Assembly: GCA_951213105.1 (NCBI GenBank)
Contig: OX578153.1
Location: 50,802,539-50,866,538 of the forward strand
Reading direction: 5' to 3'
Source of the DNA: Amaurobius ferox
Taxonomy: Eukaryota; Arthropoda; Arachnida; Araneae; Amaurobiidae
Length of the DNA stretch: 64,000 bases
Position numbers and translations under genes: made by a program. The notes below the pieces were generated by a model, which did no database searches, was not told where the DNA came from, and saw only the letters and a list, made by a program, of their open reading frames with translations. Every line of letters starts with the position of its first letter. Positions within the stretch are counted from its first letter, which is position 1. This document shows, one piece after another, positions 25,744 through 35,135 of this stretch.

Positions 25744-26213
25744 TATATACTAATTGCCATGTGTCCGTCACACTTTTTCTAGGCACTTCTCGAATAAATA
25801 GAGACTTGTAATTTTGTGCACGGATCGATCGTTCGATAAACCTCCCAAGAAAAATCGAATTTTTCGAAAATGTTCTATAGAGGGCATGCTCCACACCAAA
25901 ATTTTCGAAAAGTGAGAAGATAGAAAAGTATGCTTTACATTGAGATCGAAACTTCACATTTAGTGCATGGGTACATCATTCGAATGGAAGGAAGTATGCA
26001 ATTTCAGATTTCCAATATTTTCTTCATAAGCGGGATGCCTCACAACAAAATGTTCGATTTACCGAATAAATGTGAAACGAATGTTTAAAAGTTTGATAGA
26101 GGCTTGAAATGTTGTATATGGGCTAATCATTTGATGAAAACACCCAAGACGATTATAGTTTTTCAAAAATGTTCGTTTAAGGGGGTGCTCCGGAGTAAAA
26201 CGCTCGGAGTAAT
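25744..26213 (+). mobile_element. Helitron-like unit 19, 3' truncated
   Basis: Starts TATATACTAATTGCCATG with a reduced GTCY block (GTCCGTCAC). The monomer pattern stops near 26213 without hairpin or CTAG. This is the right end of the array. Confidence 0.72.
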
Positions 26214-26330
26214 TCGTTTATCTAGCGAAATATCGCCAGCTTGCAGTATTTAGCCCCAGATTGACGAAAATATCGTCAAAATTGCAAAAATAACACCAAG
26301 TTGTTGAAAATGACGTCCAAATAAGCCAAG
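26214..26330 (-). repeat. Fragment of the degenerate 'GTCAA/TTTGG' repeat (minus)
   Basis: Words such as AGATTGACGAAAATATCG and AACACCAAGTTGTTGAAAA are the complement of words repeated in 51370-52080 (GATATTTTCGTCAA, AACTTGGTGATA). It marks the junction between the Helitron array and the next block. Confidence 0.5.
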
Positions 26331-27097
26331 CCAAGACGCTTCGTTACGGGCTTCCATGGGACCGAAGGTCCCTTACGCCCACATCAGAATATAATAATGT
26401 CCACTGTTGATGGTTTTATCTGTATAGCAATATGGTGGTAATAGCAATCTGCCTCGTGGGGTTGCTTGGTTGAAGTCAGAGATGGCTCGTGGAGTCCATC
26501 TTCGTCTTGGAGTGGCGAAGTACTTCGGCTGGTGGCACGCTGAAAGCAAGAAGGAGGTGGGCGGGGCCAAGGAGAGAGGACCAATAGAAAAATAGTCGCA
26601 GTGCTAGGGCGGTGATCAGAGTTTGATCTACAATTTAGAGGTTAACAGGGGTAATTTTAAGTCAAGTTTATAAATAAATATAAATTTTTAGAAGTTAGCG
26701 GTTATAAAGTAACTAGAAAGGGGTTATACAAGTACAATAGTGGCTAAAAAACACTGCGCTACAGGCGGAGGATACTATCAATTTCCGGTCGAGTTGCAAA
26801 GAAAAAAGGCCCTTTTCAGGGACACCGATGAACAATTTTATAAATAAAATTTAAACTATGTCGAGAAGGTAAATACGCACAAGGAGTAAGACCGGGCTGG
26901 CACAGCATAAATATAATCAAAGCATAAATAAGAGTCAAGTTCCGAAAGGGAATACGTGGCATTGCCAGGTGATATTTTTAAGGGGAGGGCGCATCTGCGA
27001 GAGTATGATAGCTCTCGTAGATGAACCAGACCAGATCAATTTGCGTAGTCGCCGTACACAGTTTAGGGAGCGCTCTTCTGAACGCTTCTAGAAGTAA
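26331..27097. other. Unassigned block between array and antisense LINE ORF1
   Basis: Locally GC-richer than its surroundings. No intact coding region. A frame at about 26723-26848 (+) is open for ~40 codons and contains a T-G-G-G-Y-Y stretch of the kind seen in Myb/SANT-like proteins of transposons; this is weak. The same bases around 26808-26823 form an imperfect hairpin. The block lies where ORF2 of the antisense LINE would be expected, but I see no reverse transcriptase motif. Confidence 0.4.
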
Positions 27098-28290
27098 TTA
27101 TTTATCAAGTGAGTTTCTCATTTCGATAATAGTCGCAAAAAAGTCGGTATAGTTGATGGCATTGCCATCAACTGGGTTTTTAGAATTTGGGTTGGCGACG
27201 GCTGGGACCGACGGTTTAGGAATTTGTCCGGAAATTTTGGAAATTAAGGCATTCTCGTTATCAGATAAGTCAACAGTTTCATGGTTACCAGAAACTACAT
27301 TAGCAAAATTTTGGTTGGGCTTTATGCCAGCAGGTCGGAAAGAACGACTCTGTTTCCCAGGGTCTAATCCTGGGGGGGGGGGGTGCGCTGTGGCTGAATT
27401 TGGAGTTATGCTGGGGTTTGTCCCTTACTCTCTTGGTCACAGGCGAGTTGCCCGGGTTTTTAGGGCAGCCCCGCCAGCTGGCAGCATGTGCGCCCCCGCA
27501 GTTGCAGCACAGCTTGAAATCGGCTTTACAGTCGATTGCGGCGTGGGGCCCTGCGCATTTGACGCAGCGCAATGGCAGCCTACATACCAGACTGCTATGG
27601 TAAAAACCATTGCATGAATGAAATTGGCTGGCAAAGCCTCTGCGCCCCATGTAGGGCTCCACGGTCACTCCTGTGCCCAAGAGCACAGATATTTGAAAAA
27701 GTTCGTCCCGGGAGCTAATTGAAGGTAGTATAAAGGAAGGGGTTGCCCGCTTCCTCTTTTAGAGAGTCGTACACAGCTGAGGACTTGAAACTCCATGGCT
27801 TCAAAACAGCGTTTTATTAAATTAATATCAGTGACAATGGGGAGTCCCCCTAATGACACACTTTACAGGGAGGTCCTCTTTAAGAGAGAAGGTTCTGAAC
27901 GGAGCTCCGTGCTTGGTCAGATAATCGATGCTGTTGCGATATTCTTCGTTGTTTTGAACAACAATTCTAAAAAATTGGCGGTCAAGGACCGGAACAATTT
28001 CAGGTGCAAATCTACTTTTTAAATTGAAGAGGATGGACGGCCACTGTGGGCAGGAAGCACTAACAAGAATGGGTGGTACAGTCTGGGGTTTCGGCACTTT
28101 CGCCGCGTGGTCGTTCTTTCCACAACCGGTCGAGCTGTGATTGGATGTCTCTGAATCCATCGACAGCGTGCGTTTTCTGTTTGCTTTATGGATAAATCCA
28201 TCTGCATCCGTATAAGTACGGGGGTTACTAGCCCTATTAGTATGGGGAGCTTAGACTTCAAGTTGTGTGGACGTACTTTAGTATTGCTCC
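27098..28290 (-). pseudogene. Antisense LINE ORF1 (gag-like, CCHC) remnant
   Basis: Reading leftwards, open pieces at 28160-27828, 27859-27665 and 27686-27300, then on to a stop at 27098, join by frameshifts into one ORF1-like protein. Seen directly: a PRE_C2HC-like region (start R-T-F-S-L-K-E-D-L-P-V-K), then zinc-knuckle spacing C-V-K-C...H...C and C-C-N-C-G-G-A-H-x(5)-C, then a short C-terminal tail ending F-F-A-T-I-I-E-M-R-N-S-L. Such proteins bind RNA in Jockey/X-element-type LINEs. At least three frameshifts and an upstream stop show it is dead. No ORF2 follows. A related N-terminal part lies at 33441-34040, so this may be the other half of an element split by the + strand LINE, but the two pieces overlap by homology (both have H-T-N-R followed by G-F), which argues for separate copies. 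Confidence 0.75.
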
Positions 28291-28393
28291 TGCTTTTTAT
28301 CAGTTGGTGATCTTCTTGCTTCCGCTTGGGCGTGTTATATATAGTTACGATAGAGCACGTCGAGCAAAGCAATTCTACAGCTTGTTGTGTACG

Positions 28394-28495
28394 GGCGATT
28401 CGCCATTTTGGATTTTGTGCTTTTCATTTTGGAGTGCCACGTGTGTTGTTACCACGTGGTAGTGCTATTTTTTGGAACTTCTCTACCCTGACGAT
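28394..28495 (+). promoter_or_regulatory. LINE 5' UTR with a CGCCATTTTGG motif
   Basis: Immediately upstream of ORF1. CGCCATTTTGG at 28401-28411 fits the core of a YY1/Pho-type site (CCATNTT), a site class known in some LINE 5' UTRs. The CACGTG-containing inverted repeat CCACGTGTGTTGTTACCACGTGG follows at about 28438-28460. Promoter function is inference from position. Confidence 0.35.
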
Positions 28496-30559
28496 ATGGA
28501 TTTGGAACGAGGCGACGTGGCAGCTACTCGCGAACTTGCTGGTGAGCTGGACGAGGAGGAATTCGGGCCTCTCAAGGGTGCCTTGATGAATTACTGCGAA
28601 ACTCTACCTGATGATGGACTGATGACTGGACTGAAGGAAGAAGTCAAGACCGCCGTCAACTTCTGCACCCTGGCAGTCTACGTGATGACTCTTCACATCA
28701 AGGAACTGCTGATGAACGGACTACTGGGACAGGAAGAGGACCAAGATTCTAGGTTCGTTACTTTCTGTGAACTCTTTTTTGTTTGCCCAGAAATTGGATA
28801 GGTTTATTGATTGTGATATTTATGAGATTTCTAAATGTGAGGGATGTAATTCTAGTGGTCAAATCAAAAGTAAAATGATAGAGCTAGGCTTAATTAAGGA
28901 AATTAAAGATGAAGATAAACTTAAAACGGTTGAAAATCCAAATAAAAAAAGAAAGATGGAGGGGCAATCCACTAAGGATGCTCCTACTAAAAGCCAGATT
29001 GTAGAAGAAAACTTAAATGTCCATGATAACATGGACTGTAATGAAATAGCTGATAACGTTGTAAATGTAACTGACAATGATTATGTTAAAACTAAGACTT
29101 ACGCTGAGATTGCCGCGCAACCAGTTGTGTTTAAAAGTGCACCTAAACCTAAAACGGTCGAAAATAGTGACAGGCTAACAACAGTTGAAGTTGAGAAAAA
29201 AGACCCAAAAGCTGAATATTTTTTCATAAAGTTCAATGATAATTACAAGGTTCTCCTTAAAAAACTAAATGATATCTCAGGAAATAAAGTATCTGGCAAG
29301 CTCACAGGAGACATGCTAAAATTGATTCCAAATGACGCTGACACCTACAGGGTTGTACAGCGCCATTTAAGTAGTGAGAAAATCCCCTTCCACAGCTTAA
29401 ACCTAAAGACGGAAAGGCCAAAAAAGGTAGTTCTGAAGGGACTACCAACAAATTATAACATGGAGGAAATAAAAATCACTTTAACATCCGAAGAATTAGA
29501 TGTAGTCCGGGTTTCTCAACTAAGAAACACTAAAACGAGATTACCCCTGCCGATCTTCTTAGTCAGCCTTAGGCCTACGGCAGACTGGCAGAGGGTCTAC
29601 AGACTAACAAGATTAGGTTACTTGGCTGTGAAGGTAGAGGCCTTCAGAGCATGGGGCTTCAAAATCTGCTACCGGTGCCAACAGTTCAATCACTCCTCGG
29701 AGAACTGCAGTATGCCACCTAAGTGCCTTAAGTGTGCTGAAGAACACTTCACACGGGACTGCCAGAGACCTAGGTCTGAGAAGGCTACGTGTGCAAATTG
29801 CAATGGAGACCACCCAGCGAACTTCAGGCAATGCCCGAAGAACCCCTGGAACAGAGGAAATGCACCGGGGTATGCCCCCCCCATCCCCAAAATCAGATAC
29901 CCCCTTGGAGACAAAAGGCCCTCGGATTAAACTCCCAGGCACCCCCTCAGGGCTCCTCGCACACTGTGCCACAGCAAAATAGATACCAATCTTCAGCACC
30001 CACCAGATCGGTGCAAGAGCAGGCCCCCAAACCTTCGTCTTCCAGAGAATTGACTCCGGAAGAAGTAAAACTGGCTACTATAGCCATTATAAAGAGAAAG
30101 GAAGCCGAAAAAGCCAGACAGGCGGAACTAGAAGCTAAAATTGTGAATCAATATGCTAAATCAAAAGAAGAAATCAAAACACGTGAAGCCAAAACAAAAC
30201 GAGTCAGAGAGGAAGAGCTCGCGCAAACCCAGCTGTTAGAAAAAACGGTTGAAAAAAGGCAAAAAACTACTGAGGTCCAAAAGGATACTCACAAAAATGA
30301 CCAAACCGCGGTTGAGGCTGAGGATATGGAAGCTGAGACTGAACCTGCTGGTAAAACCAATGATGAAAAGATAGATGAAATCCTCAACCTCATCAGAGGG
30401 TTTATCACCATGTTCGACCTAGATGCAATAAAACACCTGTTGATGCAGTTCGCAGAGCTAATACAAAAAAAGAGTGATCCAATGCAAATGGTCTTTGAGG
30501 CTTTTAAATTAATCGCGGACTTTAAAAATAACAGTGAGAATCAAATCCGCCATGGCTAG
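28496..30559 (+). pseudogene. LINE ORF1: gag-like RNA-binding protein, frameshifted
   Basis: Starts M-D-L-E-R-G-D-V at 28496. The acidic N-terminal frame (to ~28800) passes to the main frame (28767-29930) near codon 95. The main frame has a K/T-rich linker, a PRE_C2HC-like domain (about residues 210-300 of that frame), then three zinc knuckles: CYRCQQFNHSSENC, CLKCAEEHFTRDC and CANC...H...C. A second shift at or near the C8 run 29875-29882 leads into the frame that ends at 30559. This last part holds a Lys/Glu-rich, probably helical segment (about 30050-30280) and a hydrophobic C terminus. Family knowledge: it packages LINE RNA into ribonucleoprotein. The stop overlaps the ORF2 start (ATGGCTAG, 30552-30559), an arrangement suited to termination-reinitiation. 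Confidence 0.85.
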
Positions 30560-33237
30560 GTCCCAAAAAGAAAGCTTTAAAATAATATTTTGGAATGCGA
30601 ACGGCATATCTCCAAGAATAAATGAACTTAGGAGCTACGTAAATGAAAATGATGTAGATGCCCTGTTAATTCAGGAAACTAAAGTTAGAGAAAATAAAAA
30701 ACTAAATATAGCAAACTATATTGGCTATCACAACCTAAGCTCAAATACAACTGCTAGAAACCCCCATGGAGGAACAGCAATATATATCAAAAGAAATATT
30801 CCCCACGAGGAAATAAACAACATAAATCTTCAAGGAGTAGAAAATACTAGCATAAAAATTAAAATAAATAATGTAAACCCATTTATCCTAACTTCAATAT
30901 ATGTCAAAAACATGAGTGGTATAAATGTAGCTGCGCAGCTGGAACTGCTTTTCTCGCGATATCCAAACACAATACTCGCGGGCGACTTCAATGCACACCA
31001 CCGAGCGTGGGGCAGCAGGAGAGCCAACATACGCGGTACACAGATACACAGATTACTGAACACAACAAACACCAACATCATTGCACCGTCGAGACCAACC
31101 TGCTTCTCAGGTGCCAACGGCTCATTCATAGACTTTGTCCTAACGAGAAACATAGAATACGCTCACACTATCGATACCCTTGATGAATTCGACTCGGATC
31201 ATTTACCGGTATTGGTGACATTCGATCTGAACACTCCCCTTCCAGCCTCTCTGGGACAAGAGAGGGGAACTGGAACGTTTTCAAAAGAGCACTTTTTGAG
31301 CCGCACTTGGCAGTACCCAACATTATGAGCACGGCGGATATTGACTCTGCCACACACACACTCCCAACAGAAATCAAGAGAGCTATTGCCTCTGCCACAA
31401 CACATCGTGAGTCACCAAAAATGCCCACACTTTCCCACCATGTCAAACAATTAGTTAGGCAAAGGAACAGAATGCGTAAGACATGGCAGGCTAATAGAGA
31501 CCCTACCCTCAAAAGGGAGCTTAACAGACTCACGTGGAAAGTCAGGGATAAAATTGTCGCAGAAAAGCAGCAACAGTATAAAGAGTTAATTGAATCCCTC
31601 AGCCCAGAAGACGTATCGCTCTGGCAATTCGCTAAAAGACTCAGAAAACCTCAAATTAAACTCCCGCCACTAATAGATGGCGTTAAAATCGCGTACTCAG
31701 ACGAAGAAAAAGCAGAGGCGCTTGCTAGGCATTACGAAAAGCAATTTGAAACAAACCACGATCTAATGTGTCAGGACACCCTAAGAATGGTTAGGCAAAC
31801 TCTAAACAACTTCAGGAACTCCCCGGTCACGGTTGAGATTAACCCAGCCACCCCGCAAGAGATAATTGATATCATCAAAAACCTTAAAAACCGTAAAAGC
31901 CCAGGGCACGACAAAATCAGGAATATTGCGGTCAAAAACCTACCCTTAAATATAATATTTTACTTGACCACCCTAATAAACAAAATACTAAAACTAAATT
32001 ATTTCCCCAAAGAATGGAAGGAAGCAATAATTATAGCGATCCATAAGCCTGGTGAGGATGCCACAATTCCAGCCAACTACAGACCAATCAGCTTACTACC
32101 GACACTTAGTAAAATTACTGAGAAAATAATTCTTAATAGACTGAACACGCACCTTAGTGAGAATGATATTATCATTCCGGAGCAGTTTGGATTTCGGCCA
32201 AAACACTCCACCACTCATCAATTGCTGAGAGTGGTAGAGTACATATCTTCTGGACTTAATAGTAAGACACCCACAGCTGCGCTTTTTCTTGACATACAAA
32301 AAGCATTTGATAAAGTGTGGCACAGTGGATTAGCACACAAATTGATCACTCTAAAAGTCCCTGACGCACTTGTCAAACTTTTAATCTCATACCTAAATAA
32401 CAGACACTTCCAAGTTAGAGTAAAAGATAACTTGTCTACACCCAAGCTCATTAAAAGTAGAGTACCGCAAGGATCCATCCTGGGCCCGACACTCTTTAAC
32501 ATATATCTAAATGACATCCCCAGGACCCTAGACACGGAGCTGGCACTCTATGCAGACGACAGTGCGATACTTGCAAAACATCCTTACGTCTCAGTAATGC
32601 ACAGACAGCTACAACAACACTTAGACATACTCCAAACATGGCTGGAAAAATGGCGAATAAAATTAAACCCCAATAAATGTCATTGGATTTATTTCTCTAG
32701 AAAACGTAAACCTCCGCCGCCTCTGTACATAAACAACCATGCCCTAAAACGGAAAAATCCACTAAATACCTAGGTGTAACGATAGATTCCCACCTAACCT
32801 GGAAACAGCACGTAACGAACTTAATCAAAAAAGCGTATATGGCCACAGGAGCCTTATACCCAATGATAGGAAACGGAAATCTAAGTTATCAAAATAAACT
32901 CCTAATTTATAAATCGGTCATCCGCCCGGGAATGCTGTATGCAGCACCCGTATGGGGATATGCCTGTAAAACTACTATAGACTTACTAGAGAGAAAACAA
33001 AACAAAACCCTAAGGATTATAAGGAAAGCTCCTAGATACTTAAGAAACTCGGTAATTAGGAAAGACTTCAAAATAAAAACTGTTAGAGCCCAAATTAAAA
33101 AGCTAGCGCTTAAATTCTATAAAAATCTGCCATCTGTTCCAAATGAACTACTATTCAATCTGCATGACTATGATCATCGCAAAGTCAAATCACGTAAGAG
33201 ACCCCGCGCGGTACTTAATATTGATAATCGGAATTAG
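30552..33237 (+). pseudogene. LINE ORF2: endonuclease-reverse transcriptase, frameshifted
   Basis: Chosen start: ATG at 30552, overlapping the ORF1 stop. The apurinic-like endonuclease (30552-about 31250) keeps F-W-N-A-N-G, L-I-Q-E-T-K, H-G-G-T-A-I-Y, G-D-F-N-A-H-H, F-I-D-F-V-L-T and S-D-H-L-P-V. A frameshift at about 31240-31265 leads to the reverse transcriptase (to 32773) with P-I-S-L-L-P-T-L-S-K, G-F-R-P-K-H-S-T, F-L-D-I-Q-K-A-F-D-K-V-W, V-P-Q-G-S-I-L-G-P and the catalytic Y-A-D-D. A second shift near 32745-32760 leads to the C-terminal part (K-Y-L-G-V-T-I-D to a stop at 33237). The motifs and order are typical of Jockey-type ORF2. It nicks target DNA and copies the element RNA there. All catalytic residues are intact; only the two frameshifts make it non-functional as read. 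Confidence 0.9.
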
Positions 33238-33440
33238 GTAAGTCCCAACTTAAATAGTTGATATTAAATTAAAACTCGATCAATGTTTTCTAAAAAATGT
33301 TCTTAAACCTTAAACTGCCAAATTGATAGGAAATCCTTAGAACTGCATCAACTCCCCAAAATTACTCAAACTCTAAATGTGCAACAAACTGCCACACTAG
33401 GAGCTAAGTCAAATAATAAAGATTGGAGATTGGAGAGATT

Positions 33441-34115
33441 GAAGGCGCTTCGCGCCTGGTGCTCTTTTCTGGACGAAACCCATACCTGACCTATTAGTAT
33501 GATTTAAATTAGCATTTTGATCAGAGTTAACATTATCGTTAAGATTAGTGCCGGCATTTGTATCGGCTAAGTCAATATCCATAGTATCAGTTACTTGGCA
33601 CGTGGCCAGATTTGAGTTAGAGTTTAAGTTTAAGTTTACATTTTGAGTTGAATTTGAGTTAGTTTTTAAATTTACATCATTAGATTTAGCAGTCTTATCA
33701 TTATTAAGGTTTACTTTATCAGTTACCTGAGAATTGATAGTAGAATCAGTGGCTTTAGGAGCCTTAGTTTTAGGGTTAGGGGGAGGGAGGGGGTAGCTAA
33801 GACATGCTTACCATCCGAGTACTCCGCCATCTTGCCAGGCTTGGTCGTCTCGTCAGCAGTAGAGTCGGTTTTGGCTCCAAAAATGGCTGCTCTTTTCGCT
33901 GAAACCTTCTTCTCAAGATCGGCAATCTGTTGCTCTAGATAACTGTAGTTAACACTAGCTGTGTTAGGATCGAAACACTCTTCCATATTGATCGTAGAAT
34001 CGTCACTCTTGTGCGGTACAGTCACGTTTTTCTTTCCCATGTCGGGAGCTCGCTAGGACACAACCTACACTCACGGAGTCCAACCACAGGACCACAGGAA
34101 CAGAATCACGTCCAA
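33441..34115 (-). pseudogene. Antisense LINE 5' end and ORF1 N-terminal part
   Basis: Reading leftwards, an ATG at 34040 starts M-G-K-K-N-V-T-V-P-H-K. It has a coiled-coil-like segment (Y-L-E-Q-Q-I-A-D-L-E-K-K-V) and then a long Asn/Ser/Thr-rich region reached by a frameshift in the purine/pyrimidine-rich run at about 33776-33800. The frame stays open to the junction with the + strand LINE at about 33441. The 75 bp upstream of the ATG look like a LINE 5' UTR starting near 34115. The downstream part of this ORF1 would be expected beyond the inserted LINE (see 27098-28290). Confidence 0.65.
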
Positions 34116-34149
34116 ATAATGAATTTGTATTAAAATATTTTAATATAGA

Positions 34150-34360
34150 CTATATTGAGGATGCTATCAATATTGATAATTGTTAATTTAGAGCTGCGTA
34201 GAATATAAGTTAATTGGGTACGAAATTGTTTTACATGTTGTCATCTAGAAAAGCGCCAAATGTATAATTCAACGTTAGAAACACTCTCCTGTGGATCATT
34301 TCTAACTGCGAAAGAAATACATGTATTGCATTGTATAAGGAAAGTTATGTGCTGAGAGCA
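34150..34360 (+). repeat. Dispersed repeat R2, copy 1
   Basis: Resembles 40400-40600. Shared words include CAATATTGATAATTGT, GTTAATTGGGTAC, AAAAGCGCCAAATGTA, ATTCAACG and TATAAGGAAAGT-like ends. No coding content. Both copies lie in the assumed intron region of the - strand F-box gene. Confidence 0.65.
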
Positions 34361-34559
34361 TCAGATATTTTTTATACAGTTTTTACGCAACATATCTATC
34401 TACACGTAAATTTCACTCGTTCTGAATTTCTCACACGCGCACATACACACAACACACACAAAAAAAACATACACGTAAGCAAACGTTTTCCAAAGTTTCA
34501 AAAAGTATTCACAATGTCTTAAAATGCACTTACGTGATTTGGAATGATAAAAATATCGA

Positions 34560-34855
34560 GACGTCTTGAATTGTAGATGAATTCAGAGATGTGAACACTG
34601 TTGTAATCCAAGAGGTCAACAGAGAGTATATTACTGTATGTGAAGATTTAAACAAATGAAAAATGGTGTCATTTGTTTCGTGGTTAATAACCAGTTAGCC
34701 TGTATTAACTGTTAAAGAATTATTGCAACGGTTTAACAGAGCTTGAGAAATCTTATGCATTGATTTCAGATGTTGATAGTAATTCAGGGTATAAAGCGAG
34801 GAGTTATGTTCGTAAAAGAAATTTAATTACATCTGAACTTACAGAATTTTCTTAC
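34560..34855 (+). pseudogene. Coding-like debris on the + strand, left of the F-box exon
   Basis: About 34743-34850 reads L-E-K-S-Y-A-L-I-S-D-V-D-S-N-S, then G-Y-K-A-R-S-Y-V-R-K-R-N, without a stop. Upstream pieces in other frames also look coding-like (for example N-T-V-V-I-Q-E-V-N-R-E-Y). I do not recognise the family. Frames shift repeatedly, so if it was a gene it is broken. Confidence 0.25.
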
Positions 34856-35135
34856 CTTTAAGTGAATAGATATTATTGATGGTGAGATGTTTCACCATTT
34901 GGCCAAAGTTTTCAATCAAATTTTCTTCTGTTAATAGTTGCCCTACATTGAAGGGTGAGACGGTCTGGAACAGAGGGAATCTCATCTGTCTCCATAATTG
35001 AGGATGGTCAAACTCTTCTGCCCACTTCCTGCATACCATAGACAAGGAACACCTTTCATATGTATCTGAATAATGATATATTTTCAGGAGTATGTGAGGT
35101 GGCAGTCTATCCCACTGTGACAGTTCCTCAGGATC
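34856..35135 (-). CDS. F-box gene (minus strand), exon 2 with the F-box
   Basis: A 280-nt exon. The acceptor AG is at 35137-35136 (TATGTCTTTTAG before GATCCTGAG) and the donor GTAAGA starts at 34855. It encodes D-P-E-E-L-S-Q-W-D-R-L-P, then an F-box (L-P-P-H-I-L-L-K-I-Y...V-C-R-K-W-A...H-P-Q-L-W-R-Q-M), then L-I-E-N-F-G-Q-M-V-K-H-L-T-I. F-box domains bind Skp1 in SCF ubiquitin ligases. The exon is clearly homologous to 53756-54041 and has the same phases (0 in, 1 out). A stop codon sits in frame directly before the acceptor, so splicing from an upstream exon is required. Confidence 0.85.

Larger units (their letters stand above)
1951..26213 (+). repeat. Head-to-tail array of non-autonomous Helitron-like elements
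   Basis: About 19 units lie in one orientation. Each unit has a 5' segment ATATACTAATTGCCAAGTG followed by a (GTCY)n microsatellite, then variable numbers of ~148-bp monomers. Each ends with the hairpin CCGTTGA-TTT-TCAACGG, 8-9 nt, and CTAG (or CTAA). A subterminal hairpin followed by CTRR, a TC 5' end and no long terminal inverted repeats are the hallmarks of Helitrons. A GTCY microsatellite with internal tandem repeats is known from Helentron-type HINE/DINE-1 elements. No Rep/helicase coding region is present, so all units are non-autonomous. Two monomer types alternate: A (TTCGAAAAGTGAAATGATAGG start) and B (TTCGATTTNCCGAATAAATG start). They share a common skeleton and so derive from one ancestor. 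Confidence 0.85.
28300..33440 (+). mobile_element. Nearly full-length Jockey-type non-LTR retrotransposon
   Basis: Order: 5' UTR (about 28300-28495), ORF1 with three zinc knuckles (28496-30559), ORF2 with endonuclease and reverse transcriptase (30552-33237), and a short 3' UTR ending in GATTGGAGATTGGAGAG at about 33424-33440. This is the canonical layout of Jockey-clade LINEs, which move by target-primed reverse transcription. About four frameshifts interrupt the two ORFs, but no catalytic motif is lost, so the insertion is fairly young but inactive as read. The 5' boundary is approximate. No target-site duplication was found by eye. Confidence 0.88.

Noticed and set aside
1951..26213. CRISPR-like or bacterial repeat array
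   Set aside because: The repeat units are ~148 bp with Helitron ends, there are no spacers, and the surrounding genes are eukaryotic.
26808..26823. Histone mRNA 3' stem-loop
   Set aside because: One mispair in the six-base stem and no histone coding sequence upstream; probably chance.
27153..27617. 154-codon + strand open frame
   Set aside because: Antisense shadow of the CCHC ORF1 remnant on the minus strand, whose zinc-knuckle cysteines are clearly on the other strand.
29613..29999. 128-codon minus-strand open frame in the LINE
   Set aside because: Complement of the zinc-knuckle coding region of ORF1; no motif of its own.
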